A stretch of DNA of 64,000 bases, taken from NCBI RefSeq assembly GCF_000508225.1, contig NC_023063.1:744001-808000 (forward strand), in the 5' to 3' direction. The notes below the pieces were generated by a model that searched no databases, had not been told where the DNA came from, and saw only the letters and a program-made list of their open reading frames with translations. This document shows, piece by piece, positions 1-9,486 of the stretch. This stretch comes from Ehrlichia muris AS145. Its GTDB lineage: Bacteria; Pseudomonadota; Alphaproteobacteria; Rickettsiales; Anaplasmataceae. Positions within the stretch are counted from its first letter, which is position 1. Every line of letters begins with the position of its first letter. Both the position numbers and the translations under genes were made by a program.

Positions 1-114
1 ACTGATAATATTCTAATGGCATTAGCCATATTTACCATATTACTATATTCGCTGTCCATATTCCACTCTTATTAAATTCACAACACACAACTTTAGTTAA
101 ACACATACAACGAC
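1..114. other. AT-rich edge of the window, no gene seen
   Basis: I see no start, stop or RNA gene that would mark a partial gene here. It is the 3' flank of the M32-like gene that ends at 115. Confidence 0.4.
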
Positions 115-1590
115 TTACACATTCAAATATTTATCCGCAAGGTAATTTTTATAAAAAGCAACATTCAATTTCTGCCCTGTAATCTTCTTTAATAAATCCA
201 TACTACTGTACTTTGTACCACAATCACATATATTCTTATTCATCCACGAGGTAAATAATGAGAGATCTCCCTTTGCTACCTGTGATAAAACTTGAGAGCA
301 ACTATTTTCCATAACAGAAAAAATCTGAGAAGCAATAATAGCAGAAATCATATAACAAGGAAAATATCCAAAAATCCCACTCACCCAATAATCATCCTGT
401 AAAAATCCTTCCAAATCATTCTTTGGAGCAATGTTAAAATAGTGTTTCATTCCTTGAACCCAAGCATCTGGCAAATCTTGTACTTGCAGAGAATCACTTA
501 TCATTTCCTTTTCTAAAGTATACCGCAACATGATATGAGCTAACAAAGTTACCTCATCAGACTTATGCATAAATAAATTAGGCCGTACTTCATTAAAATA
601 TAACTGAATATTTTCATAATGCCCAACCTTGCCTCTAAAAGAAAACTGCTTCTTCAAAATAGGAGATATAAATTGTATAAACTCCGTACTCATCATCAAG
701 TGAGTCGATGTCAATAACCCTAAAACTTCAGGTAAAATGTTGTTTATATTCCATCCTACAGGTTGTTTATACCACATCTCAGGTAAATTTAAAGCATATA
801 AAGCATAACCTATTTTTCTGAGCAAAGTCTTCAATCCAACTCTATAATTACTCTCATCATAATCAACTAAAAAAGACAGCTCTTTTCCAAATGAATATCT
901 ATTACTTACATAATCTTGATCAATAATATTTATATTATTACCAATCATACCAAAACACGATAAAGTATCATATCCTAGAAGTATCTGCTTATCTTTATTA
1001 ATATTTTTTGGATAACAAATCTTATTGTGTTTTTGTTTATCACCTATTTCATTGATAAAATGCCGAAAAAAAGCTCCTATTTCAGTAAATATAGCATCTA
1101 CCTTCTTTGTATTTAACTTACTATCCTGCAATCCTAAAATAACATCATACTTAGAAACCTTTAAACTTTCAGCTTTAATAGAAGCAACATCACCTACTAA
1201 TCTCACAACATCAGATAATAAGGTAATTACATCCTGGACAGAAGCATCACCATTACGAAACAATAACCAAGAGTTTTTACATTTTACTCGCGCTTTGTAA
1301 AGATCTAATACCAATTCTATAGGAATAGCAGTGCTATTCTTATGTATGAATTCAATATGATTTAAATTAGCAATTTCCCAATCATTTAATTTCGCTTTAT
1401 TGGCTGCAGAGTGTTGTATCATATCAGCAATTATCTCATTACTGACAATTTCGTGCTTAATTTCTTTAAGGGTACAAACATGCTCTATTCTATCACTAAC
1501 ATTACCTTTACTAGCTTCTAAAACACTAATAATAGAATTAATACTTCCAATTTTATCAAAAACTTGCTCTAAAAATTTATAATGTTTCAT
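115..1590 (-). CDS. M32 (Taq-type) carboxypeptidase homologue, metal site lost
   Basis: The 491-aa length and C-terminal half match peptidase family M32, metal-dependent carboxypeptidases of about 500 aa. Typical stretches are LRYTLEKEMI (about 353-362), DLPDAWVQGM, FLQDDYW and GIFGYFPCY (about 405-415). The family's HExGH zinc motif should lie in GYALYALNLPEMW, but the residues there are R258-K259-I-G-Y262, so both histidines and the glutamate are replaced. The downstream HESQS block, which supplies the third metal ligand, reads LTSTH. The frame is otherwise full length and intact, so I infer a pseudoenzyme with a retained fold. It starts at an ATG and stands alone on this strand. Family membership is fairly sure; the loss of peptidase activity is inferred. 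Confidence 0.8.
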   Translation of the reverse strand: MKHYKFLEQVFDKIGSINSIISVLEASKGNVSDRIEHVCTLKEIKHEIVSNEIIADMIQHSAANKAKLNDWEIANLNHIEFIHKNSTAIPIELVLDLYKARVKCKNSWLLFRNGDASVQDVITLLSDVVRLVGDVASIKAESLKVSKYDVILGLQDSKLNTKKVDAIFTEIGAFFRHFINEIGDKQKHNKICYPKNINKDKQILLGYDTLSCFGMIGNNINIIDQDYVSNRYSFGKELSFLVDYDESNYRVGLKTLLRKIGYALYALNLPEMWYKQPVGWNINNILPEVLGLLTSTHLMMSTEFIQFISPILKKQFSFRGKVGHYENIQLYFNEVRPNLFMHKSDEVTLLAHIMLRYTLEKEMISDSLQVQDLPDAWVQGMKHYFNIAPKNDLEGFLQDDYWVSGIFGYFPCYMISAIIASQIFSVMENSCSQVLSQVAKGDLSLFTSWMNKNICDCGTKYSSMDLLKKITGQKLNVAFYKNYLADKYLNV

Positions 1591-2360
1591 ATGTATAATA
1601 TTCCGTAGGTTAAATTCATTTAGTCAGTTAATCAAAAAATTCATTAAATAATATCAACGGGTATGCAAAAACTTTTCCAAAATATACTAAAGCATACAAT
1701 GCATACTATATATATGCTACACTAGGCAAAATATTAATAACAAAAATACTGATACCTAAAAATCACATAATTCTAATAAATAGTTGACAATGATAATCAA
1801 TATATTAGCGCAATATAACATAAAATATCAATATTTCTCTCTTCAAAAAATTTAAATAATTCTACTAAACGTAAGATCCTAAATGGATTTCTCCATTAAA
1901 CAACATTTTTACAAGCATTATGATATACATTACTAATTGCACTATATCAATAGTTATAAAAAACTATTTAAACATTAACACATTATATTAATATTACATA
2001 TATTTACTCACATAACTTAAAGTAATAATTTTTGTTCGTTGATCGAACTATAGATTTATCATAATCAAGTAGTAATAGATTTTTATATATCCAAATAACC
2101 GATTATTGTTTTTCACATAAGAGGATTACTAAAAACAACAATAAGTAAATAAAAATTAGGCCTTTTTTATACATATAATTGCACATAAATACTCATATGT
2201 TTGCAATACTTGTCTTTATTGATATTAAATCATTAATTTCCTAACTATAAGTAAATTATCATATAAATCCAGTAATATGGCTACACTTTGATTTTTCTCT
2301 TGACTTAAGATAATTTTAAGTAATGATCATGATAATCTTGTTCAAAACAATTGAGGCACT
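1591..2360. other. 770-bp divergent intergenic region
   Basis: It separates the minus-strand M32-like gene from the plus-strand pal gene, so it should carry both promoters. A TTGACT at 2300-2305 is a possible -35 for pal, but no clear -10 follows. A small inverted repeat, GTTCG/CGAAC, lies near 2036-2050. I see no RNA gene and no open frame worth calling. Confidence 0.4.
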
Positions 2361-2858
2361 ATGAAACATAAGTTGGTATTTATCAAATTCATGCTACTAT
2401 GCTTAATTCTCAGTAGCTGTAAAACTACTGATCATACTCCCTTGGTAAATGTTGATCATGTGTTCTCTAATACAAAAGTTATTGAAAAGCTATACTTCAG
2501 TTTTGGAAAGGCAACAATAGAAGATTCTGATAAAGTAACACTTGAAAAAGTTATACAAAAAGCACAGGAATACCCTGATACTAGTATTATTATTGTCGGA
2601 CATACTGATACCAGAGGAACAGATGAATATAATTTGGAGTTAGGCACCCAAAGGGCAAATGCTGTTAAAGATTTTATTCTAGAGCATGATAGGTCTTTAG
2701 AAGATAGAATTATCGTAAAATCTAAAGGAAAATCTGAACCAGCAGTTTTAGTATACTCTAACAATCCAGAAGAAGCTGAATACGCTCACACTAAAAACCG
2801 CAGAGTTGTAATAACACTTACTGATAACTTCACAGATAAAACTAAATCTGTAAAATAA
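2361..2858 (+). CDS. pal: Peptidoglycan-associated (Pal/OmpA-family) lipoprotein
   Basis: The 165-aa protein begins with a lipoprotein signal: a basic N-end, a hydrophobic stretch and the lipobox LILSSC, with the lipidated Cys near residue 20. An OmpA C-terminal domain follows, with VGHTDTRGTDEYN, the QRANAVKDFI helix and the terminal NRRVVI. This fold binds the diaminopimelate of peptidoglycan in other bacteria and tethers the outer membrane. In Ehrlichia the Pal/OmpA protein is surface exposed and implicated in host-cell entry (family knowledge). A GAGG ribosome site lies just before the ATG. No tol genes are next to it. Confidence 0.93.
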   Translation: MKHKLVFIKFMLLCLILSSCKTTDHTPLVNVDHVFSNTKVIEKLYFSFGKATIEDSDKVTLEKVIQKAQEYPDTSIIIVGHTDTRGTDEYNLELGTQRANAVKDFILEHDRSLEDRIIVKSKGKSEPAVLVYSNNPEEAEYAHTKNRRVVITLTDNFTDKTKSVK

Positions 2859-2862
2859 TGAA

Positions 2863-2884
2863 CTGAATGAGGGTTCAGATTTTT
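2863..2884 (+). terminator. Possible weak terminator after pal
   Basis: CTGAA (2863-2867) and TTCAG (2874-2878) can pair around a 6-nt loop, and the stem is followed by ATTTTT, just after the pal stop codon. A 5-bp stem is short, so this is only a candidate. Confidence 0.35.
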
Positions 2885-2923
2885 AATAAAATAGGTAGTA
2901 GTAAAGGTAAAAAATAATTGATT

Positions 2924-3004
2924 TTATGAATAGTTGCCATTTCGGCCATCAAATTCATAAGAATACATACACTTTCTATATATATTTTTTAATATGTAGA
3001 AAGT
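2924..3004. other. Two strong hairpins between pal and purA
   Basis: The first is an 8-bp perfect stem, TTATGAAT (2924-2931) with ATTCATAA (2953-2960), enclosing an inner GCC/GGC. The second is a 13-bp stem (2971-2983 with 2992-3004, one G-T pair) around an 8-nt loop rich in T. Neither is followed by a U-tract of terminator type. The roughly 400-bp gap holds no other feature I can name apart from the candidate terminator just after pal. Confidence 0.55.
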
Positions 3005-3255
3005 AATGTACTTCTTTCGTAAAAAAACATTAATTAAGAAGCATTATTATTACCTTCTTCTCCTTATGGATCAAGGTATACGTATTCTCACTTAAGTCAT
3101 TAATATATGATTCCCAAACATTGAAATTTAACAAATTCAGGTTTTTTTAAGATCAACATCAAAAAATCGATATAGGCAAAATACTTTGACTACTAAATTA
3201 TTTGACACAATTTCTTTATTTTGTTAGTGTGACTTGGGATTTATACAGAAAAGCT

Positions 3256-4548
3256 ATGGTGAATATAGTAGTTATAGGATTGCAATGGGGTGATGAAGGA
3301 AAAGGAAAAGTTGTAGACTGGCTATCTACTAATGCAGATGCTGTAGTTAGATTTCAAGGAGGCAATAACGCAGGACATACCATAGTAATAAATGATAAGG
3401 TATATAAATTAAACCTTCTGCCATCTTCTGTTTTACAAAATGATAAGTTATCGGTAATAGGGAATGGAGTAGTGTTAGATCCTTATGCACTTGTTTCTGA
3501 AATCGATAATTTGAAAAGTAGTGGTATCAACATTACTGCCCAAAATCTTGTAATATCAGAATCTTGTCCATTAGTGCTAAGTGTACATAAACAAGCAGAT
3601 GTGTTGTTTGAACAACTTAGACAAGACACTATAGGAACCACAAATAAAGGAATTGGTCCATGCTATGCAGATAAAATTAGCAGGCGGGTTATTAGAGTAT
3701 GTGATTTACTAGACACAAAAGACTTACTATACAATAAAGTAAATCATCTTTTAAGTTACCACAATTTACTAAGAAAAAATCTTAATACTCCACCTATACA
3801 AGCAGAGGATATCGTTAACGAGCTGTTAAATATTGCCCCAAAAATTTTACCATTTGTTCAACCAGTATGGAAAATTATATATGATTTAACACAACAAAAT
3901 AAGGTTATAATTTTTGAAGGAGCACAAGGGACATTTCTAGATATTGATCACGGGACATATCCGTTCGTTACATCAAGTAATACTATAGCATCACAAGCAT
4001 GGGTTGGATGTGGAATCAATCCATCTAACAAATCTCATATACTAGGATTAGTAAAAGCTTATACAACAAGAGTCGGCAATGGTCCATTTTTTACTGAGCA
4101 GAATAATGATATTGGAAGAATCATGTTTGAAACAGGAAAGGAATTAGGAACTGTAAGTAATAGACAAAGAAGGTGCGGATGGTTTGATGCAGTATTAGCA
4201 CGACAAGCAATCATGCTATCTGGAGTATCAGGGCTGGTTATCACCAAACTTGATGTATTGGATCAATTCAGTGAAATAAAAATATGCGTAAAATATAAGT
4301 ATGGAGATAAAATATACGATTATCTTCCTGCTTCACCTTATATACAAAGCAATCTAGAGCCAATATATGAAACACTTCCTGGGTGGCAAACAAGTACATT
4401 TGGTAGTGTATCACATAAAGATTTACCACAAAATGCTATATCATATATAAAAAAAATCGAAGAAATTCTAAAAGTTCCTATTCATTTAATTTCCACAGGT
4501 CCAGAAAGAAATTCCATGATCATACTCAATAGTGACTTTTTGCAGTAG
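3256..4548 (+). CDS. purA: Adenylosuccinate synthetase
   Basis: The protein joins IMP and aspartate using GTP to give adenylosuccinate, the first step from IMP to AMP. The N-terminus has the P-loop-like GLQWGDEGKGKVVD with its catalytic Asp, followed by RFQGGNNAGHT. Further on are GTTNKGIGPCYADK, the FEGAQGTFLDIDHGTYPFVTSS block, and RRCGWFDAV and TKLDVLD near the C-end. I start at the ATG at 3256, giving 430 aa, the family's normal length. A longer frame reaches upstream to 3202, but those 18 residues match nothing in PurA. Confidence 0.96.
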   Translation: MVNIVVIGLQWGDEGKGKVVDWLSTNADAVVRFQGGNNAGHTIVINDKVYKLNLLPSSVLQNDKLSVIGNGVVLDPYALVSEIDNLKSSGINITAQNLVISESCPLVLSVHKQADVLFEQLRQDTIGTTNKGIGPCYADKISRRVIRVCDLLDTKDLLYNKVNHLLSYHNLLRKNLNTPPIQAEDIVNELLNIAPKILPFVQPVWKIIYDLTQQNKVIIFEGAQGTFLDIDHGTYPFVTSSNTIASQAWVGCGINPSNKSHILGLVKAYTTRVGNGPFFTEQNNDIGRIMFETGKELGTVSNRQRRCGWFDAVLARQAIMLSGVSGLVITKLDVLDQFSEIKICVKYKYGDKIYDYLPASPYIQSNLEPIYETLPGWQTSTFGSVSHKDLPQNAISYIKKIEEILKVPIHLISTGPERNSMIILNSDFLQ

Positions 4549-4803
4549 TACATTATGAAAAACACCTAAGCTCAACTTTATAGATTACATTAAGCATAAA
4601 AAATGCTATACTTGTGTAATCATTAATACTTAAAAAATTGTTTTACTTTATAACATGTCTCCTGATAAAAAAATTTTATAAACATATATCAATAACATTC
4701 AAAGTATGTAGTAAAAAGCACAGATAACAACAAATTCATACGGATGCAAATTTAATAATTTGATAGTTGTTTGATGAAAAGAAACAAATGACCAAAACCC
4801 TGT
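4549..4803. other. Intergenic DNA before the 142-bp array
   Basis: This is AT-rich sequence after purA with no gene, RNA or strong hairpin. A degraded start of the repeat unit can be followed from about 4795. Confidence 0.4.
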
Positions 4804-5343
4804 ATTTAAAGTAGCAATATTACCTCACCTCTAAGTTATTGATTTCAGGAAATATGGTAAAAGATCTAACGCTACACCTAATCACACCTATAAACAACTT
4901 ATATCCGTAAAATAGGTAAAGGATTCAATAATCGAAATCCTGTATATTTTAGCAGCAATATTATTACCAATTTCTAAGTTATTAATTTCAGAAATATGGT
5001 AAAAGATCTAACGCTACACCTAATCACACCTATAAACAACTTATATCCGTAAAATAGGTAAAGGATTCAATAATCGAAATCCTGTATATTTTAGCAGCAA
5101 TATTATTACCAATTTCTAAGTTATTGATTTCAGGAAATATGGTAAAAGATCTAACGCTACACCTAATCACACTTATAAACAACTTATATCCGTAAAATAG
5201 GTAAAGGATTCAATAATCGAAATCCTGTATATTTTAGCAGCAATATTATTACCAATTTCTAAGTTATTAATTTCAGAAATATGGTAAAAGATCTAACGCT
5301 ACACCTAATCACACTTATAAACAACTTATATCCGTAAAATAGG
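4804..5343. repeat. 142/143-bp tandem array, about 3.8 copies
   Basis: The anchor ATATGG recurs at 4852, 4994, 5137 and 5279, spacings of 142, 143 and 142. Copies 1 and 3 read GATTTCAGGAAAT where copies 2 and 4 read AATTTCAGAAAT, so the units alternate A-B-A-B. A second variant site (CACACCTAT or CACACTTAT) separates copies 1-2 from 3-4. Each unit has a 6-bp hairpin, AGGATT/AATCCT. The array lies between the convergent ends of purA and ruvX. Tandem arrays of variable copy number are known from E. ruminantium. Confidence 0.93.
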
Positions 5344-5498
5344 TTATGAAAAGTAATGTTATACTTTATTACTAGTAGCAACCCTACATTTGCACTCTTT
5401 AACAATACATATATAATTAAAATAATGACTGGAGAAACAAACGTTGATGTCCAATACACTTATCACCACACTAATATTACTTTTAGATATTTCTATAT

Positions 5499-5999
5499 CT
5501 ACATTTGGTAAATTTTTATTATATCAAGCACTTGTTGTAAAATTAATACAGCTGAGATTTTATCATCAATTGCTTGAGATTCCTTCCTCTTAATATTAGC
5601 TAACTTTGCTACTCTTGTAGCCATGGCAGTACTATATCTTTCATCATGTAAATAAACATTAATATTATACTTTGCTATAATTCGATTTGCAAACAGAACT
5701 ACTTTCTGACATAACTCATTTTCTAACCCATTTAACTCAATTGGCCAACCTATAATTATTGAACCTACCACATTTTCTACAAAAATACTATATAAACTAC
5801 CTAAATCTTTCCTACTACTTCTTCTCATATATACACTGTAGGGCATGGCTACTAAATTTGTTCTATCACTCAAAGCTATCCCTATTTTTTTTTCTCCAAA
5901 ATCTAAACCCATTATCCTTTTTGTCTTGTCTATAACTTTAATAAATTCATCAATGTTTTTATATAACATACCACTTCCACTAAGAATATTCTGCCCCAC
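5499..5999 (-). CDS. ruvX: RuvX/YqgF-family RNase H-like nuclease
   Basis: This family has been called a putative Holliday junction resolvase and in E. coli also acts in 16S rRNA 5' maturation. Visible motifs are GLDFGEKKIGIALSD (from about residue 31), IIIGWPIELNG, HDERYST and the DDKISAVLILQ segment that carries the last acidic residue. The N-terminus is about 30 residues longer than usual. An internal ATG at 5969 (reading MLYKNIDEF) gives a protein of 156 aa and may be the real start. Confidence 0.9.
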   Translation of the reverse strand: MGQNILSGSGMLYKNIDEFIKVIDKTKRIMGLDFGEKKIGIALSDRTNLVAMPYSVYMRRSSRKDLGSLYSIFVENVVGSIIIGWPIELNGLENELCQKVVLFANRIIAKYNINVYLHDERYSTAMATRVAKLANIKRKESQAIDDKISAVLILQQVLDIIKIYQM

Positions 6000-6310
6000 A
6001 ACTTTATATCTTTAGTACATATTACTTAAAATCATCATACTCTACCAATAGTATAATGTATAATTTACAGTTAATACTTCACATTATTGATTACACTACT
6101 TAAAATAGTCATATCCAAAACTTTTGCATAAATGTATTCCTGAAAATAAACTCTCATAATAAATTTAATTTCTTAAATTGATACTATAAATATGAAACAC
6201 TAATTTTGCACTGACAATACAGACTAATGTAATAAATCCCTGATTAGTTCGAGAATAGGATTAGCAAATTTTATATTACAGTCACAAAGAGAGAATAATA
6301 GTAAGCCACA
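6000..6310. other. Intergenic region between nrdA and ruvX
   Basis: This 311-bp AT-rich stretch separates two genes on the same strand. I see no gene, repeat or clear terminator in it. Confidence 0.4.
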
Positions 6311-8098
6311 CTACTGACAAGATAAACATTCATTATAATCAAAATTTGTAATCTGCTTATACTGTTCTACTGATTTTTCTAATGCCCCATGAGATACTTT
6401 ATCCGCACGCTGGATTGATTTTGATCTACAATAATACAAACTTTTCAATCCCTTCCTCCAAGCAAGAAAATGTATTTTATGCAAATACCTTTTATGAACA
6501 TTCGCAGGCAGAAAAATATTAACAGATTGTGCCTGACATATATACTTTGACCTATCACTTGTATGTTCTATTATCCACCTCTGATCAAGTTCATATGCAG
6601 TTTTAAATATTAACTTTTCTTCTTCAGTTAAAAAATCTAAATGTTGTACAGACCCCTCATTAGTTGAAATAGAAGACCATACTTGCTCATTATCTTTACC
6701 TTTTAACCTTAACAATTTCTGTAAGAACTTATTTCGCACAATGAAAGAACCAGTTAAAGTTTTATGTGTAAAAACATTTGCTGCATATGGTTCAATACCA
6801 GGGGAAGTATTACCAGCAATAATAGAAATTGACGCAGTAGGAGCAATAGATAACTTATTTACAAATCTTTCTATAATACCAGCATCTTGTGCATCAAGAC
6901 AGGAACCTTTTTCTATAGCAATATTATAAGATGCAATATCAGCATGCTTTTTTATATGAGAAAATATTTTTTTATTCCATATGGTAGCTGTCACAGACTC
7001 AAACGGTATCATTTTACTTTGCAAAAATGAGTGAAATCCCATTACTCCAACACCTATACTACGTTCACGCATTGCTGAATATTTTGCTCGTTCCATTTCA
7101 CTAGGAGCTTTCTCTATAAAATCAGTTAATACATTATCAAGAAATCTCATAATATCTTCAATAAACAACGAATTATCTTTCCATTGCTCATAATATTCAA
7201 GATTCAATGATGCAAGACAACATATAGCAGTACGTGACTTATTTAAATGATCATATCCAGTAGTAAGAGTTATTTCTGTACACAAATTAGACATCTTTAT
7301 GTCTAAATTCAGTTTTTTATAAATTTCAGGTTTATTGTTATCAACCTGATCAATAAATAATATATATGGCTCCCCTGTTTCAACTCTTGTTGTTAAAATT
7401 TTTATCCAGATATCACGCGCTTTTACAGTAAAAAGCACTGATTGATCTTTAGGACTTATCAAATCCCATGGTTCATCATTTTCTACACATCTCATGAATT
7501 TATCTGATAATACAACCCCATGGTGTATATTCAATGCTTTTCTATTAGGGTCACCTCCTGTTGGTTTTCTTAAATCCAAAAATTCCTCAATTTCTGGATG
7601 CCAAACAGGTAAATATACAGCAGAACTACCTCGACGTAATGATCCTTGACTAATTGCTAAAGTTAAAGCATTTTGTACTACGATAAACGGTATAATACCG
7701 GAAGTTTTACCACTACCACGTACTTTTTCACCTATAGAACGCAAATTTCCCCAATAACTCCCTATACCACCACCTTTCGATGCTAACCACACATTTTCAT
7801 TCCACAAATTAACAATACCTCTTAAGCTATCTTCTGTTTCATTTAAAAAACACGAAACTGGCAATCCTCTATTTGTACCGCCATTACTTAATATAGGAGT
7901 AGCAGGCATAAACCATAATTGGCTCATATAATCATATAACCTTTGTGCATGCTCTGGATTGTCTGAATAATATTCAGAAATCCTCACAAATAATTGCTGA
8001 TAATCTTCATTTTCAAGTAAATATCTATCAGACAACACGGCCTTACCAAAAGCTGTAAGATTATTATCTCTTCCATAATCAACAATTACTGTCCTCAT
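6311..8098 (-). CDS. nrdA: Ribonucleotide reductase class Ia, alpha (large) subunit
   Basis: The 595-aa enzyme reduces ribonucleoside diphosphates for DNA synthesis and needs the radical-carrying NrdB subunit, which is not in this window. Active-site parts are visible: the redox cysteine in LPVSCFLNE (C83), the NLCTE block with Asn, Cys and Glu, the partner cysteine in AICCLASLNL, the conserved NTSPGIEPY, and the shuttle pair CLSC at the very C-terminus. There is no ATP-cone at the N-terminus, so allosteric activity control by dATP is probably absent. A good ribosome site (AAGGGGTAGAG) precedes the ATG. Two NrdR-like boxes lie upstream. Confidence 0.95.
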   Translation of the reverse strand: MRTVIVDYGRDNNLTAFGKAVLSDRYLLENEDYQQLFVRISEYYSDNPEHAQRLYDYMSQLWFMPATPILSNGGTNRGLPVSCFLNETEDSLRGIVNLWNENVWLASKGGGIGSYWGNLRSIGEKVRGSGKTSGIIPFIVVQNALTLAISQGSLRRGSSAVYLPVWHPEIEEFLDLRKPTGGDPNRKALNIHHGVVLSDKFMRCVENDEPWDLISPKDQSVLFTVKARDIWIKILTTRVETGEPYILFIDQVDNNKPEIYKKLNLDIKMSNLCTEITLTTGYDHLNKSRTAICCLASLNLEYYEQWKDNSLFIEDIMRFLDNVLTDFIEKAPSEMERAKYSAMRERSIGVGVMGFHSFLQSKMIPFESVTATIWNKKIFSHIKKHADIASYNIAIEKGSCLDAQDAGIIERFVNKLSIAPTASISIIAGNTSPGIEPYAANVFTHKTLTGSFIVRNKFLQKLLRLKGKDNEQVWSSISTNEGSVQHLDFLTEEEKLIFKTAYELDQRWIIEHTSDRSKYICQAQSVNIFLPANVHKRYLHKIHFLAWRKGLKSLYYCRSKSIQRADKVSHGALEKSVEQYKQITNFDYNECLSCQ

Positions 8099-8154
8099 AA
8101 TCTCTACCCCTTTTTACCATTTAAACCTTATGTTACTATAAGAATTATTGCCCA

Positions 8155-8202
8155 TACATATATATTGTATATATTTACTATATAAAACACAATATATAGA
8201 AA
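8155..8202 (-). promoter_or_regulatory. Pair of candidate NrdR boxes upstream of nrdA
   Basis: The NrdR operator is a 16-bp near-palindrome, ACACwATATATwGTGT, usually present as two boxes about 31-32 bp apart centre to centre. On the minus strand, 8187-8202 matches 13 of 16 positions, with the right half ATATATTGTGT intact. Positions 8155-8170 match about 11 of 16. The centre spacing is 32 bp, and the pair sits 57-104 bp before the nrdA start. The AT-rich background lowers confidence. Confidence 0.5.
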
Positions 8203-8317
8203 TGCAAAACATCTATCAAAAAAATTACACTGTAAACTATCTAACAACTAGTATGACTTAATACAATAAACACCTTCATTAGGAAAGTAAGTACGACGTA
8301 TAAGTGTGTAAAATGAT

Positions 8318-8328
8318 AAAAAAAAAAA
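8318..8328 (-). terminator. T11 run just downstream of tRNA-Glu
   Basis: On the transcribed strand eleven T residues follow the tRNA 3' end by six bases. There is no separate hairpin, but a U-run beside a stable tRNA fold could end transcription. Confidence 0.35.
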
Positions 8329-8334
8329 TAAAAG

Positions 8335-8407
8335 TGACTCCCACGGGAGTCGAACCCGCGTTACCACCGTGAAAGGGTGGGGTCCTAGACCACTAGACGA
8401 AGGAGTC
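8335..8407 (-). tRNA. tRNA-Glu (TTC)
   Basis: A 73-nt cloverleaf reads on the minus strand, with acceptor GACTCCT pairing GGGAGTC. The anticodon stem CCACC/GGTGG holds the loop CTTTCAC, giving anticodon TTC, and the T-arm carries GGTTCGACTCCC. The discriminator is A and CCA is not encoded. The D-arm GTCTAGTGGTCTAGGAC is typical of bacterial tRNA-Glu. Confidence 0.95.
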
Positions 8408-8655
8408 ATATTATCTGATTATAAAATTGAACATCCGCATAGTCAAACATTATTCTCAACAATCTACTTATTTCTAAATACATAACATCATTCACCACAT
8501 AACATATTTATTAAACATTCCTACATGACAAAACAAAGTGCACCATATATTAAATATTATCAATCTTTTCTTAGTAACTACTATAAATTACATTGCATAT
8601 TATTCTTAGACTTTTATAATCTTCGATACAAAGGGAATAATTTCTAGAGGAAACC

Positions 8656-9483
8656 TTGTCTCACAATATATCAGATCTAATGAAACATCACAGTAGCTTA
8701 CTTATAAAAAAGCTAGAAAGTGTTTTACCAGAAGACAATCAAGATATATTATTAACATCTATGAGGTACTCCATGTTTGCACCTGGCAAGCATATACGCC
8801 CTTTCCTTGTTAATGCTTCTGCACAAATATTTAATGTCAATATAGAAAGGGTTCTACCTGTAAGTGCAGCTGTAGAAATCATACATGTCTATTCATTAAT
8901 ACATGACGATTTACCAAGCATAGATAATGCAAATATACGTCGAAAACAAGCAAGCTCTCATAAAAAATTCAATGAAGCAATAGCAATATTAACTGGTGAT
9001 GCATTATTAACTTTAGCATTTGAAATATTATCAACAATTGATGAATTACCTTCTATACGTTGTTGCATGATAAAAGCATTAGCTAAAGCTTTAGGCTACC
9101 AGGGTATGATACAAGGACAAATACTTGATACAGAAACTACAGCAAAAGATATAAATGATATACAAGCTATACACATGTTAAAAACAGCTCAGTTTTTTGC
9201 TGTGGCATGTGAATTAGGAGGAATATTAGGAAATGCATCAAATATTGAATTAAATGCTTTGACTAGTTATGGATTAAATCTTGGACATGCTTTTCAAATA
9301 AAGGATGATATTGCTGATGCAAACCAAGATAAATCCAAGAACAACATCCTTAATGTACTAAACAATGAAGATGCTAAAAACTATGTGAGTAATCTAATAA
9401 ATAGATCAACTGAACATTTAACTATTTTTTCACATAAAGCGGCTATTCTACACAGTTTAGCCAGGTTTATAAGAAATTTATAA
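8656..9483 (+). CDS. ispA: Short-chain polyprenyl (farnesyl/geranyl) diphosphate synthase
   Basis: It condenses isopentenyl diphosphate with allylic diphosphates to make the C10-C15 precursors of ubiquinone side chains and undecaprenyl lipid. The first aspartate-rich motif is DDLPSID (about 84-90) followed by RR. The second is IKDDIADANQD near 212. GKHIRPFL and GMIQGQ are also typical. The start is a TTG, supported by an AGAGGA ribosome site 5 bases upstream. At 275 aa it is slightly short of the usual 290-300. The next gene begins 3 bases after the stop. Confidence 0.9.
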   Translation: MSHNISDLMKHHSSLLIKKLESVLPEDNQDILLTSMRYSMFAPGKHIRPFLVNASAQIFNVNIERVLPVSAAVEIIHVYSLIHDDLPSIDNANIRRKQASSHKKFNEAIAILTGDALLTLAFEILSTIDELPSIRCCMIKALAKALGYQGMIQGQILDTETTAKDINDIQAIHMLKTAQFFAVACELGGILGNASNIELNALTSYGLNLGHAFQIKDDIADANQDKSKNNILNVLNNEDAKNYVSNLINRSTEHLTIFSHKAAILHSLARFIRNL

Positions 9484-9486
9484 AAC

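Noticed and set aside
1784-1806. TTGACA as a promoter in the pal upstream region
   Set aside because: The only TATATT nearby is 11 nt away, too close for a sigma-70 type promoter.
4804-5343. CRISPR array
   Set aside because: Units are 142 bp and repeat in full; there are no short repeats with unique spacers and no cas genes. The same holds for the other three arrays.
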